A DNA stretch of 64,000 nt, taken from assembly GCF_001083785.1 (NCBI RefSeq), contig NZ_LAVL01000004.1, forward strand, positions 62,001 to 126,000, written 5' to 3'. The notes below the pieces were generated by a model. That model was not told where the DNA came from. It saw nothing but the letters and a program-made list of their open reading frames with translations, and ran no database searches. The stretch comes from Nonomuraea sp. SBT364. GTDB taxonomy: Bacteria; Actinomycetota; Actinomycetes; Streptosporangiales; Streptosporangiaceae. Both the position numbers and the translations under genes were made by a program. This document shows, piece by piece, positions 25,609-33,966 of the stretch; position 1 is the first letter of the stretch, and each line of letters starts with the position of its first letter.

Positions 25609-26295
25609 TCACTTTGCCGTCTGCTGAGAGGCCGCGATCCCGGTGAGGATGCGGCGCAAGCCGTGCGAGAACTGTTCGGCCGGGCTCAGGTCGGCGGACG
25701 CGGTCATGCGCGAAACCTGGGGATATGCGCCGCTCTCGAGGACCTGGCGCATGTAGGGGGCGACGTCGGCGCGCCACTCGTCCTCGGTCTGACCGGTGCG
25801 CCGCTGGGTCTCCTTCTCGGCGAGTTCACGCATGACCGCGCCGCGCACGTAGTCCCTGATCAGTCCGACGGCAGAGCCCGCGTCGGCGATGTCGGAGGTC
25901 AGCGGGGCGGCGGCGGTGAGGGCGTGCTCCAGGCCGCGCAGCCAGTTGGGGCCGAGCGACGGCCGGGTCGCCAGGAGCGGGGCCAGCCAGGGGTGCCGCA
26001 GCCACAGCTCGCGCTCGTGGTTCGCGTACGCCTCGAGGTCGGCGCGCCAGTCTCCCGTCAGCGGCACGTGCTCGTCGTGCACCGCGTCGGCCATGAGGTC
26101 GAGCAGGTCGTCGCGGCTGTCCACATAGCGGTAGAGCGAGGTCGTACCGGTCGACAGTTCGGCGGCGACGCGGCGCATCGACAGCGCGTCGAGCCCCTCG
26201 GCGTCGGCGATGGCGACGGACACGTCCACGATGCGCTCCACGCTCAGGGCCTGCCTTTTCGGCCGGTACGGCTCGCGCTCCCAGACAAGTGGCAT
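25609..26295 (-). CDS. TetR-family repressor
   Basis: A 228-aa regulator with an N-terminal HTH at residues about 17-62 (VERIVDVSVAIADAEGLDAL, MRRVAAELSTGTTSLYRYVD) and the C-terminal ligand domain of the TetR_C_1 type (DWRADLEAYANHERELWLRH, then PWLAPLL). ATG at 26295 (MPLVWEREP) or GTG 26301. It is divergent from the FAD monooxygenase at 26331 with only about 35 bp between starts, so it almost certainly represses that gene. The pair is enclosed by transposase remnants. Confidence 0.9.
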   Translation of the reverse strand: MPLVWEREPYRPKRQALSVERIVDVSVAIADAEGLDALSMRRVAAELSTGTTSLYRYVDSRDDLLDLMADAVHDEHVPLTGDWRADLEAYANHERELWLRHPWLAPLLATRPSLGPNWLRGLEHALTAAAPLTSDIADAGSAVGLIRDYVRGAVMRELAEKETQRRTGQTEDEWRADVAPYMRQVLESGAYPQVSRMTASADLSPAEQFSHGLRRILTGIAASQQTAK

Positions 26296-26318
26296 GGACA
26301 CGAGTCTATCGAAGTGGC

Positions 26319-26330
26319 TACGGTGTTCCC
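26319..26330 (+). promoter_or_regulatory. -10 element of a probable leaderless transcript
   Basis: TACGGT (26319-26324, TANNNT pattern) ends 6 nt before the ATG at 26331 and no Shine-Dalgarno is present, the arrangement of actinobacterial leaderless mRNAs. The TetR start lies within 25 bp on the other strand. Confidence 0.45.
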
Positions 26331-27704
26331 ATGAATGGGCACACTGTAACCACTGATGTTCTGATCGCCGGCGGTGGATCTGTCGGGCTGATGCTCGCGG
26401 TGCTGCTGCGCCACCACGGCGTCGAACCCCTCGTCGTCGAGCAGAAACCGCAGCTGTCGCCCCATCCCAGGGCCACCGGCATCGGGGCGCGGACCGTGGA
26501 GATCCTGCGCGAGGTCGGCCTGGAGCAAGCGGTCAACGAGGCCGCTGTCGATCTGCGGGCGGGGAAGATCAGGGGGCGCACGCTCGCCGAGGCCGACTTC
26601 ACCGAAGGCATGGCGTGGAAGACGAGGGGCACGCCCGAGCTCACCTACACCCCGGCCCGGATCCGCGGCACCTGCGCACAGAACCGGTTCGACCGCGTAC
26701 TGATCACCAAGGCGGGCGACGTGGAGTTCGGCGTGGCGCTCGACTCGTTCGAGCAGGACGCGGACGGCGTCACGGTGACCCTGTCCGACGGGCGTGCCGT
26801 GCGGGCGCGCTATCTGGTGGCGGCCGACGGTGTGCGCAGCCGGGTCCGGCAGATCCTCGGCATCGGCCTCACCGGTCCCGGTGCGATCGGCCGGGAGACG
26901 ACGAGCGTCCTGTTCCGCGCCGAGCTGCGTCCGCGCCAGCCGTTCGCGATGTGCAACATCGAGCATCCGGACGCGACGGGCCTCCTGGTGACCGTCGACG
27001 GCGAACGCGAATGGGTCTTCCTCACCACCATGGAAACGAAGCCGACTCCGGAGCTCATCCGCACCGCGCTCGGCGACCCGTCGATCGAGGTGGAGATCCG
27101 CAGCGTGCTGACGTTCCGGGGGCGCGGCCAGGTGGCCGACCGCCTCTCCGCCGGGCGAGTCTTCCTGGTGGGCGACGCGGCGCACGCCATCCCCCCGCTG
27201 GGCGCGTTCGGCCTGAACACCGGCATCGCCGACGCGCACAATCTCGCGTGGAAGCTCGCGCACGTGCTGCGCGGTGAGGCCGGGCCCGAGCTGCTGGAGA
27301 CTTATCACGCGGAGCGCCATCCGGTGGCTCTCATGACGATGGAGCAGGCGCGTCTGCGGTTCGACGATCCGTCCCTGCACTGGGGGAAGGACATGGCGGA
27401 GGCGCGCAAGGCAGCGGGGGCGATCAACGCGCCGGTGGTGCACATGGGCTACCGGTACGGCAGCTCGGCGCTCCCCTCCACCGAGGACGTCGCCCTCGAC
27501 CTCGACGGGTCGCCGGGATCCCGCCTGCCGCACATGTGGTTGGCCGACGGGGTGTCCACGCTGGATCTCGTCCGATCACAGTGGTGCGTGCTCACGGCCG
27601 ATCCCGGCGTGGAGGCCGACGTTCCGGTGCACGTCGTAGACGGCTGGCCGTACGGGACGGTGCTGGTCCGCCCTGACGGTTTCGTGAGCCGTTCGTACGG
27701 CTAG
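26331..27704 (+). CDS. FAD-dependent monooxygenase
   Basis: A 457-aa class A flavoprotein. GGGSVG at 14-19 (LIAGGGSVGLMLAVLLRHHG) binds the ADP part, AADGVRSRVRQILG (about 165) is the DG motif and RVFLVGDAAHAIPPLGAFGL (about 276-295) the GD motif. The shape resembles the polyketide hydroxylases and rifampicin monooxygenase relatives. The ATG at 26331 is chosen over an upstream in-frame start that overlaps the TetR gene. The enzyme is presumably induced when its substrate binds the divergent TetR. Confidence 0.88.
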   Translation: MNGHTVTTDVLIAGGGSVGLMLAVLLRHHGVEPLVVEQKPQLSPHPRATGIGARTVEILREVGLEQAVNEAAVDLRAGKIRGRTLAEADFTEGMAWKTRGTPELTYTPARIRGTCAQNRFDRVLITKAGDVEFGVALDSFEQDADGVTVTLSDGRAVRARYLVAADGVRSRVRQILGIGLTGPGAIGRETTSVLFRAELRPRQPFAMCNIEHPDATGLLVTVDGEREWVFLTTMETKPTPELIRTALGDPSIEVEIRSVLTFRGRGQVADRLSAGRVFLVGDAAHAIPPLGAFGLNTGIADAHNLAWKLAHVLRGEAGPELLETYHAERHPVALMTMEQARLRFDDPSLHWGKDMAEARKAAGAINAPVVHMGYRYGSSALPSTEDVALDLDGSPGSRLPHMWLADGVSTLDLVRSQWCVLTADPGVEADVPVHVVDGWPYGTVLVRPDGFVSRSYG

Positions 27705-27720
27705 CTGCCCTTCTCCGCAT

Positions 27721-28050
27721 GTGATCTTCAGCGGAGGTCTCGTGGATCGATGTCGAGCAGGTCCATGAGATGGAGTTGGAGGCCGGTGGTCGGGATGAGT
27801 CGGATGCCGGCCAGTGCGTCGAGAATGAGCTTGCCGGTGGGAACAGCGGGGCGGCGTACAGGCCGTTGACCTTGGTCTTGTCCTGGGGGCGAGGCTGTGG
27901 CGGACTTGGCGTTCGATCAGGCAGAAGATGAGCGGAGCGAGTGGATCGGCCAGGCGATCGATACCGGCGACCTGTCCTTGGACGAGGGCCAGGCGGACGG
28001 GGGCAGCGGGACGGACTGCCGACGAGCGTGTGTGGTGAGCGCGTCCGGCC
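27721..28050 (-). mobile_element. IS1634-like transposase C-terminal remnant, with repeat copy 2
   Basis: On the minus strand the frames give LIFCLIERQVRHSLAP, KTKVNGLYAA, then after a shift PTGKLILDALAGIRLIP and LHLMDLLDIDPRDLR stop. IFCLIERQVR-type followed by PTGRLIL and LLDLLDIDP is the C-terminal pattern of IS1634/IS4-like transposases. Frameshifts and absence of the DDE core show decay. Positions 27721-27773 repeat 25533-25585. Family assignment is from memory of the motif and is moderate. Confidence 0.6.
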
Positions 28051-28064
28051 GGGCTGATGAACGA

Positions 28065-28778
28065 TCACGTATCCTCGGGTTCGATGCCCAGAGATCGGAC
28101 GAGCTGGGCGAGCTCTTCCTGGAAGAGCTTGCCGGGGCTGACCGTCTGGGTGCGCAGGTGCCCGTAGATCTCCAGTGACACCAGGCCGTGCAGGCGGCCC
28201 CAGATGCGCAGCGCGAGCGCGACCCCGGCCGGCGGCAGGCCGGGGAAGGCCGGGCGGATCTCGTCGAGGAGCGCGCCGTCGAAGTCGGACCACTCGAAGG
28301 CGCTGTGCGCGTAAAGGTGCTCGGCATGCGGCCAGGCGGCGTCCGCGAGGCCGGCGATGCCGGTGCAGACGCGGTGCGCCGCGTCCGGGGCGGCGCCACC
28401 CTCGGGAGCCAGGTAGCCGGGTACGGGGTCGCCGTAGATGAGGCGAAAGCCCTCAGGGTTGGCCAGGGCCCAGTCCCGGAAGGCGTGCGCCCAGGTCTGG
28501 ATCCGCTCTGCCGGAGGCGCGGCGGGGGTGCCGGCCCACGCGGTGTCCACCGCGTCGGCCAGCGCGGTGTACACCTCCTTGATCAGCGTGGTGACCAGGT
28601 CGTCGCGGGTGGCGAAATAGCCGTAGATCGCGTTGGCGGTCATGCCCATCTCGCGGGCGATGGCCCGCAGCGTGATCGCGTCGGGTCCGTCGGAGGCCAT
28701 CAGCTTGAGCGCGACCTGCTTGATCTCCGCCGTCGTCTCGGCTCGCAGCCGTTCGCGGCGTCCACCTGTACTTCCCAC
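28065..28778 (-). CDS. TetR-family regulator with WHG (TetR_C_33) domain
   Basis: A 237-aa repressor. The HTH lies at residues about 10-58 (AEIKQVALKLMASDGPDAIT, LRAIAREMGMTANAIYGYFA). The C-terminal domain carries TWAHAFRDWALANPEGFRLI, GDPVPGY and, near the end, LRIWGRLHGLVSLEIYGHL, the WHG signature. Start GTG at 28778. It is divergent from the NAD(P)-binding protein at 28871 across a 92-bp region that contains TACAGTGT and a duplicated GGCGTATAG, so it likely controls that gene. Confidence 0.9.
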   Translation of the reverse strand: MGSTGGRRERLRAETTAEIKQVALKLMASDGPDAITLRAIAREMGMTANAIYGYFATRDDLVTTLIKEVYTALADAVDTAWAGTPAAPPAERIQTWAHAFRDWALANPEGFRLIYGDPVPGYLAPEGGAAPDAAHRVCTGIAGLADAAWPHAEHLYAHSAFEWSDFDGALLDEIRPAFPGLPPAGVALALRIWGRLHGLVSLEIYGHLRTQTVSPGKLFQEELAQLVRSLGIEPEDT

Positions 28779-28870
28779 ATCCTGACTCTACAGTGTCACT
28801 ATTCCTGGATGGCGTATAGAAACTTCACGGCGTATAGTTTGCTCACGCATCGCACTGAATAGGGAGACCC
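28779..28870. promoter_or_regulatory. divergent promoter with operator candidates
   Basis: TACAGTGT (28789-28796) overlaps AGTGTCACT, a 4-1-4 palindrome. GGCGTATAG occurs twice, near 28812 and 28833, about two helical turns apart. GGGAGA precedes the ATG at 28871. These are plausible sites for the divergent WHG-type TetR. Confidence 0.45.
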
Positions 28871-29569
28871 ATGCACATCGGCATCATCGGAGCCACGGGC
28901 GGCATCGGCAGCCGCGTCGTCACCGAAGCCCTCCACCGGGGGCACCACGTCACCGCGCTGACCCGCGACGCCACCCGGATCAGCGAAGATCGTACGAACA
29001 TCGTCTGGAAGAGCGTCGACGTCCTGGACGCCGCGAGCATCGCCGCGATCCTTCCCGGGCTGGACGTCCTGGTCAGCGGCTACCAGCCGGGGAACGCCGC
29101 CCGTGACTTCGCCGACACCGTGTCGCGCTCGATCGCCGATCCCACGGTCTACGCCACCGCCGCCCGGGCGCTGCTCAAGGCGCTGGAGAGCCACCCCCGG
29201 ACCCGGCTGATCGTGATCGGCGGCGCCGGCAGCCTGGAGATCGAACCCGGTCTCCAGGCTGCCGACGCGGACGAACTGGGGGAGGGCCTCGACCAGCTGG
29301 GACTGCCCCGAGAGTACGCCGTCGCCGTACGAGGGCATCGGGACGCCCTGAACGTCCTGCGCATGTCCGACCGGCTCTGGACCTACTTCAGCCCAGCCGA
29401 GGAGATCGCCCCCGGCCCGCGCACCGGCCGCTTCCGGATCGGCGGCGACCAGCCGGTCCGCGACGCCGACGGACGCAGCCGCATCTCCTCCGAGGACGCC
29501 GCCATCGCCCTCGTCGACGAGGCGGAACTTCCGCGCTTCGTGCAGCGACGCTTCACCATCGGCTACTGA
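28871..29569 (+). CDS. NAD(P)-binding protein, NmrA/atypical SDR family
   Basis: A 232-aa protein starting with the glycine motif [17 protein letters not shown] and [10 protein letters not shown], then an NAD(P)-binding fold with [15 protein letters not shown] and a C-terminal [20 protein letters not shown] typical of NAD(P)H azoreductase/YwnB-like proteins. The active-site Y-x-x-x-K of classical SDRs is absent, as usual in this group. Likely role: redox sensing or quinone/flavin reduction. Divergent from the WHG TetR; its 3' end overlaps the convergent response regulator by 7 bp. Confidence 0.85.
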   Translation: MHIGIIGATGGIGSRVVTEALHRGHHVTALTRDATRISEDRTNIVWKSVDVLDAASIAAILPGLDVLVSGYQPGNAARDFADTVSRSIADPTVYATAARALLKALESHPRTRLIVIGGAGSLEIEPGLQAADADELGEGLDQLGLPREYAVAVRGHRDALNVLRMSDRLWTYFSPAEEIAPGPRTGRFRIGGDQPVRDADGRSRISSEDAAIALVDEAELPRFVQRRFTIGY

Positions 29570-30231
29570 AGCGACGCCTCACCCTCCGCGGCAGGCACGC
29601 TTTCCTGCGCGACGATGGCCGCCTGGACCCGGGAGCGCAGCTGCAGTTTCGACAGCACCTTCGACACGTGCGTCTTCACCGTGGTCTCGCTGATGAAGAG
29701 CTTGGCCGCGATCTGCGCGTTGGACAGGCCCTGGCCGAGGCAGACGAACACCTCACGTTCTCGATCGGTGAGCTCGTCAAGGCTCACCGACGGCTTGGCC
29801 GGGGGCGGCTTCAGCGAGGCGAACGCGCCGATCAGCTTGCGGGTGACCTGGGGGTCGAGGACCCCCTCTCCCGCGGCGACCAGACGCACCGCCTCCACCA
29901 GGCGGCCGGCCTCCACGGTCTTGAGCAGGAAGCCCGCGGCGCCCGCGCGCAGCGCCGCGTAAACGTACTCGTCGAGGTCGAACGTGGTGAGCACGAGCAC
30001 CTGACACAGCTGCTCCGCGACCAGCGCGCGGGTGGCGGCGATGCCGTCCATACCGGGCATCCGCAGGTCCATCAGCACCACGTCCGGTTTCAGCGCCCTC
30101 GTCTGGCGGATGGCGGACGCGCCGTCGGCGACCTCGCCCACCACGTCGATGCCGGGTGCGTTGTCCAGGAGCAGCACCAGTCCGGCGCGTATCGCGGCAT
30201 GGTCGTCAGCTATCAGAACCTTGACTGTCAT
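29563..30231 (-). CDS. NarL/LuxR-family response regulator
   Basis: A 222-aa regulator. Receiver: DD at 9-10, phosphoacceptor D55 ([13 protein letters not shown]), T82/T83 and K104. HTH at about 155-205 ([38 protein letters not shown]). ATG at 30231 overlaps the kinase stop as ATGA; the very long open frame upstream is a shadow of the kinase. Its end overlaps the convergent gene by 7 bp, a sign of tight packing. Confidence 0.92.
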   Translation of the reverse strand: MTVKVLIADDHAAIRAGLVLLLDNAPGIDVVGEVADGASAIRQTRALKPDVVLMDLRMPGMDGIAATRALVAEQLCQVLVLTTFDLDEYVYAALRAGAAGFLLKTVEAGRLVEAVRLVAAGEGVLDPQVTRKLIGAFASLKPPPAKPSVSLDELTDREREVFVCLGQGLSNAQIAAKLFISETTVKTHVSKVLSKLQLRSRVQAAIVAQESVPAAEGEASLQ

Positions 30232-31484
30232 GACCTCGCCTGCATGATGGGCAGAACCGCGCGTACGAGCCAGCCCGTCTCCGACGGGCCGGCGGCGAAG
30301 GACCCCCCGACCGCGGCCGCGCGCTCCCGCATGTTGAGCAGCCCGGTGCCGGTGCCGGTGCCGGTGCCGTCGCCGCTCGCGGACGCGGCGGGCAGATCGT
30401 TCACCACCTCGACGGTGAGCGAGCCGTCGACGAGCCGGATCTCCACCCGCGCCCGCGTCTGCGGCGCGTGCTTCATCGCGTTGGTCAGCGCCTCCTGGGC
30501 GATTCGGTACGCCGTGAGGTTGGCCGCCGCCGGCAGGGTCACCGACTCGTCGATATCCGAATGCACCTCGATGTCCATCCCGGCCGCTCGCGCCGAGTCC
30601 ACCAGCACGGACAGCTCGGAGAGCCCCGCCGGGGCCAGGGTCTCGCCCCGGCCGCTCCCGTCGGCACGCAGCAACTCGATCATCGCTCGCATCTCCTCCA
30701 GCGCGCGCACGCTGTTCTCCCGTACCGAGGTCAGCACCGACCGCGAGGCCTCGGGGGAGGCGTCGCCGATCGACAGGACGGCTTCGGACTGAAGGGCGAT
30801 CGCGGAAAGATGCCCGGCGATCACATCGTGCAGGTCGCGCGCCATCCTCGCGCGCTCCGCGGCGACCGCGGCCCGCTGACCCAGCTCGCTGATCCTCGTC
30901 AGCTGCGACGCGCTCCTGCGCTCGGCGCCGGCGATCTCCTTGTGCTGCCGCAGGTTCGTCGCCCACCACATGGGGATGACGAGGAACGGCAACACCGCCA
31001 GCCCCGTCACCAGGGCCGTCCGTACGTCCGGCGTGAGCACCATCATGACCCCGGCCGAGGCGATCGTGATGGCCGAGGTGATCGGGACCATGTCCCGGCT
31101 GAGCCGCCGCGGGCCGTACAAGGTCGCCGCGTAGAGCAGATCGGCGAACACGATCAGCACTGCCATGCTCGCGCCGAAGACGCTGTCGGCGGCCAGCAGC
31201 GCGAACCCGATGATGAGCGCCGCGACGGGTGCCCGGCGCCGGAACAACTCCACGACACAGATGCATCCGAACAGGACGGGATGTAGCCACGGCGGCGGTG
31301 TGAGGCCGGTCTCGAACAGCGGGGACCAGCCGACCACCAGGAGGAGAACGCCGATTCCGACCGAGCTTACGGTGATGGCCAGATCCTGCTGCCATTCCGG
31401 CAGGTTCCGCAACCGCGGGGTCGTGAGCGTGGTCCGGGGGAGCACACGTACATCCCAGCACAGCCGGCCTGACGGGCACATCAT
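30228..31484 (-). CDS. sensor histidine kinase (HisKA_3, NarL-type partner)
   Basis: A 418-aa membrane kinase with several helices (residues about 35-170: [60 protein letters not shown]). The phosphoacceptor is in [18 protein letters not shown]; HATPase N-box ALTNAMKHA. The G-box [20 protein letters not shown] is extended by four GGTGCC repeats (30345-30368, complement). The start is uncertain: TATGAT at the first ATGs looks like a -10 element, and an in-frame GTG near 31445 could be the true start. Operon with the response regulator through ATGA. Confidence 0.85.
   Translation of the reverse strand: MMCPSGRLCWDVRVLPRTTLTTPRLRNLPEWQQDLAITVSSVGIGVLLLVVGWSPLFETGLTPPPWLHPVLFGCICVVELFRRRAPVAALIIGFALLAADSVFGASMAVLIVFADLLYAATLYGPRRLSRDMVPITSAITIASAGVMMVLTPDVRTALVTGLAVLPFLVIPMWWATNLRQHKEIAGAERRSASQLTRISELGQRAAVAAERARMARDLHDVIAGHLSAIALQSEAVLSIGDASPEASRSVLTSVRENSVRALEEMRAMIELLRADGSGRGETLAPAGLSELSVLVDSARAAGMDIEVHSDIDESVTLPAAANLTAYRIAQEALTNAMKHAPQTRARVEIRLVDGSLTVEVVNDLPAASASGDGTGTGTGTGLLNMRERAAAVGGSFAAGPSETGWLVRAVLPIMQARS
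30345..30368. repeat. GGTGCC x4 tandem repeat inside the kinase ATP-binding G-box
   Basis: Four perfect 6-bp units encode alternating Gly-Thr in the kinase's G-box. Copy number is prone to slippage without changing the reading frame. Confidence 0.8.
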
Positions 31485-31621
31485 ACGAAGTGATGAGGGG
31501 CTCTCGTCCGGATCGCCGATAGGCGCCGTCCGCCGGCGCGGCCATATTCGGACAAGGCACTGAACGCATGTGGGCAGGTGGTGGCGCGCCGTCGACGGGG
31601 ACCGCCCGGCTGGAGAAGAGA

Positions 31622-31849
31622 ATGAGCGGGAACAACGAAGAGCGCGGCGCGGGGAACGACCGTAGATGGGCGCCCTGGTACATCTACGTGGTGCTCATCG
31701 TCGGCGGCAACTATGTCAAGCAGAGTTTTCTCGAGGACGCGCCGGTGGTCGTCAACGTGATCGCGACCGTGATCGTCGCGGCCGCCGTCTTCGTCCTCGT
31801 CACCGCGGTCTACCGGAGCGTGTTCGCGGGCCGGCGGGAGCGGCCTTGA
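31622..31849 (+). CDS. small membrane protein, 75 aa
   Basis: The start is set at ATG 31622 because GGAG lies 6 nt upstream (31612-31615); upstream frame continues without a good ribosome site. Residues about 15-31 ([18 protein letters not shown]) and 42-65 ([20 protein letters not shown]) are likely transmembrane helices, with a basic C-terminal tail. I do not recognise a family. It is divergent from the kinase gene at 31484 and convergent with the DUF5937 gene. Confidence 0.7.
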   Translation: MSGNNEERGAGNDRRWAPWYIYVVLIVGGNYVKQSFLEDAPVVVNVIATVIVAAAVFVLVTAVYRSVFAGRRERP

Positions 31850-31872
31850 CGACTGTCCTGGTCCCACCGCGC

Positions 31873-32862
31873 TCACGTCTGGGCGGTGAGGAGCGCATCC
31901 GCCAGACCCGTGCGGGCATAGAGCACCGACCTGCCCGCTCGGTGGCTGCTGACCAGGCCGGCTGCCCGCAGGGCGGTGAGGTGCTGGGACACGCCCGCCG
32001 CCGACAGGCCCGATCGGGCAGCGAGTTCGGTGGTCGAGACGGGCGACTCCAGCTCGGACAGCATCAGGGCGCGGGATCGGCCGATCACCGCGGCGAGGGC
32101 TTCCAGATGCTCATAGGTACGGCGCTCCCACAACGTCCCGATTCCGCGCGCCGGGTAGGCGAGCTGAGGCGGTTCCGGCACGACGGACCGGGTCAGCACC
32201 CGCGGCCACGCGAACGCCGACGGGACCAGCAAGAGCCCGGCGCCCGTCTCGATCCTGGTGACGGCACAGTGCCGATCTTCGAGGTGAAGACTGCCCGACG
32301 CCCAGCGCACCGTGTGGTGCAGTCCGTCCAGCGCATGGGACGTGCCATGCTCGGCGACCTGGCGGCCCCGATGGAAGATGTCCGCTTCCAGCACCGAGCG
32401 GATCCGGTCCCAGTACGGTGCGATCGCGAGCCGCCAGTAGACCTCGATCTCCGCGACGATTCGCGGCAGGTGGGCCGACGGCGCCCGGTGAAGGCTTCGC
32501 AACCGGGGGGACAACCGGTCGTCGCGCTCGGCGGCCAGCCAGTCGAGGTCCCGCCGTACCTGCTCGGGCCCGGTGGCCGCGATGGCGGCCAACTCGGCGG
32601 AAAGGCCGGGGGACGGGGTCGCCGGTGCCGGGTTGAGGAAGTCGGGCAGGTGGCCGGCGGGCGGGATCATGTCGGCCAGCCAGCCGTGATCGAGACCCGC
32701 CGCGGCGAGCCGAGGTCGTACCTGCTCGGCCCAGCCGCGGTGCGGATCCGGTGTCACGGCGGCCGCGAGCGCTCTGAAGCTGGTGACGACCTCCCACATG
32801 GGCGAGACGGCGAACCGGGTCGCGGCCAGATCGTGCACGGAGAAGGTCAGTCGCGCCTTCAT
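31873..32862 (-). CDS. DUF5937 domain / ArsR-like HTH regulator
   Basis: A 329-aa transcriptional regulator. The long N-terminal part (MKARLTFSVHDLAATRFAVS) is the DUF5937 domain of actinobacterial regulators, and the C-terminal 70 residues form an ArsR-type winged helix (STTELAARSGLSAAGVSQHL, AAGLVSSHRAGRSVLYARTG). The ATG at 32862 has GGAGGTGGC directly upstream. It is divergent from the PEP-mutase-like gene at 32996, and probably controls it. The longer minus-strand frame beyond 32862 is antisense to that gene. Confidence 0.85.
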   Translation of the reverse strand: MKARLTFSVHDLAATRFAVSPMWEVVTSFRALAAAVTPDPHRGWAEQVRPRLAAAGLDHGWLADMIPPAGHLPDFLNPAPATPSPGLSAELAAIAATGPEQVRRDLDWLAAERDDRLSPRLRSLHRAPSAHLPRIVAEIEVYWRLAIAPYWDRIRSVLEADIFHRGRQVAEHGTSHALDGLHHTVRWASGSLHLEDRHCAVTRIETGAGLLLVPSAFAWPRVLTRSVVPEPPQLAYPARGIGTLWERRTYEHLEALAAVIGRSRALMLSELESPVSTTELAARSGLSAAGVSQHLTALRAAGLVSSHRAGRSVLYARTGLADALLTAQT

Positions 32863-32995
32863 GCCACCTCCACCGCTCCGATGATTCGGTCTGAGCTTAA
32901 TGAGTGGACGCTTCCGTCCCTGCCGGGCAGCATCCCGGAGCGAGCGCCCGCGACGCGGGGCCGAGAAGCAGAACGACGCGAACGAGGTCACGCAC

Positions 32996-33850
32996 ATGCC
33001 TGTTGACAGCTCCACCTCCTCTGAGGCCGTAATCGAGAAGCAGGCCCGGTTGTTCCGCACGATGAGCAGCGAGTCCGTGCTGGTGCTGCCCAACGCCTGG
33101 GACGCCGCCAGCGCGGCTGTGATCGCCGCCGCCGGCGCCACGGCGATCGCCACGACCAGCGGCGGCGTGGCCTGGTCGCTGGGCCACGGGGACGGGCAAC
33201 GACTCAGCCGCGGGGAGATGGCCGAGGCCGCCCGGCGCATCGTGGACTCCGTCGACCTGCCGGTGACGGTCGACATCGAGGGAGGGTACGGGCCTGCCCG
33301 GGCGGATGTCGCAGCGACCGTGCGGGCGGTGGTCGAGGCCGGCGCGGTCGGCGTCAATCTGGAGGACTCCACGGCCGTCGGCGGTCCGCTGTTCGAGGCC
33401 GCCGAGCAGAGCGCCAGGTTGAGCGCCGCCAGGAACGCCGCGACGGAGGCGAGTCTTCCCGAACTGTTCGTCAACGCGCGTACTGACGTCTTCCTGTTCG
33501 CGATCGGCGCGCCTGGTGATCGGCTGGGCGAGGTGCTGGCACGCGCGGAGGCCTACGCCGAGGCGGGAGCCGACGGCCTCTTCGTTCCGGGGCTGCTGGA
33601 TCTGGACGTGCTGCACAGCCTTTGCGCCGCGTCACCGCTGCCGGTGAACGCGATGGCCGTGGCCGGTGGGCCGAGCGTCGGCGACCTCGCGCAGGCCGGC
33701 GTGCGCAGGATCAGCCTGGGCACCGGACTGGCCCAGGCGGCCTACGCCGCGGTCAGCAGAGCCGCCGCGGAAGTGCTCGGCACGGGAGGTCTCACGGCGC
33801 TGGACGGCTCCCTGGAGTTCGGCGAGCTCAATACCCTTTTCCATCACTGA
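32996..33850 (+). CDS. isocitrate lyase / phosphoenolpyruvate mutase family enzyme
   Basis: A 284-aa TIM-barrel of the ICL/PEPM superfamily. Key segments: VLPNAWDAASAAVIAAAG, ATTSGGVAWSLG, VTVDIEGGYG (Asp-x-Glu, metal binding), GVNLEDS (Glu), FVNARTDVF and the C-terminal RRISLGTG. The variant lacks the K-x-C-G-H motif of isocitrate lyase, so a C-C or C-P lyase such as oxaloacetate hydrolase or a PEP mutase-like function is possible. GAGG lies 8 nt upstream of the ATG. Divergent from the DUF5937 regulator. Confidence 0.88.
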   Translation: MPVDSSTSSEAVIEKQARLFRTMSSESVLVLPNAWDAASAAVIAAAGATAIATTSGGVAWSLGHGDGQRLSRGEMAEAARRIVDSVDLPVTVDIEGGYGPARADVAATVRAVVEAGAVGVNLEDSTAVGGPLFEAAEQSARLSAARNAATEASLPELFVNARTDVFLFAIGAPGDRLGEVLARAEAYAEAGADGLFVPGLLDLDVLHSLCAASPLPVNAMAVAGGPSVGDLAQAGVRRISLGTGLAQAAYAAVSRAAAEVLGTGGLTALDGSLEFGELNTLFHH

Positions 33851-33966
33851 GGGGGACAGATCATCGTGACGTCCGACGGTATCGCCCGGGAGTGCGGCGT
33901 ATGGTCAGGTGGCTGACCACGGCGCGTGGCGTGGTGGACGCGGCGTTCGTACGTGACGGATCCGGG

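Noticed and set aside
30345..30368. GGTGCC repeats as a CRISPR or regulatory array
   Set aside because: Units are contiguous 6-mers without spacers and lie inside a conserved coding motif.
29563..31683. Single 706-codon protein joining the response regulator to an upstream region
   Set aside because: Upstream of 30231 it is out of frame with the kinase gene, which has full motifs. The regulator start at 30231 overlaps the kinase stop as ATGA.
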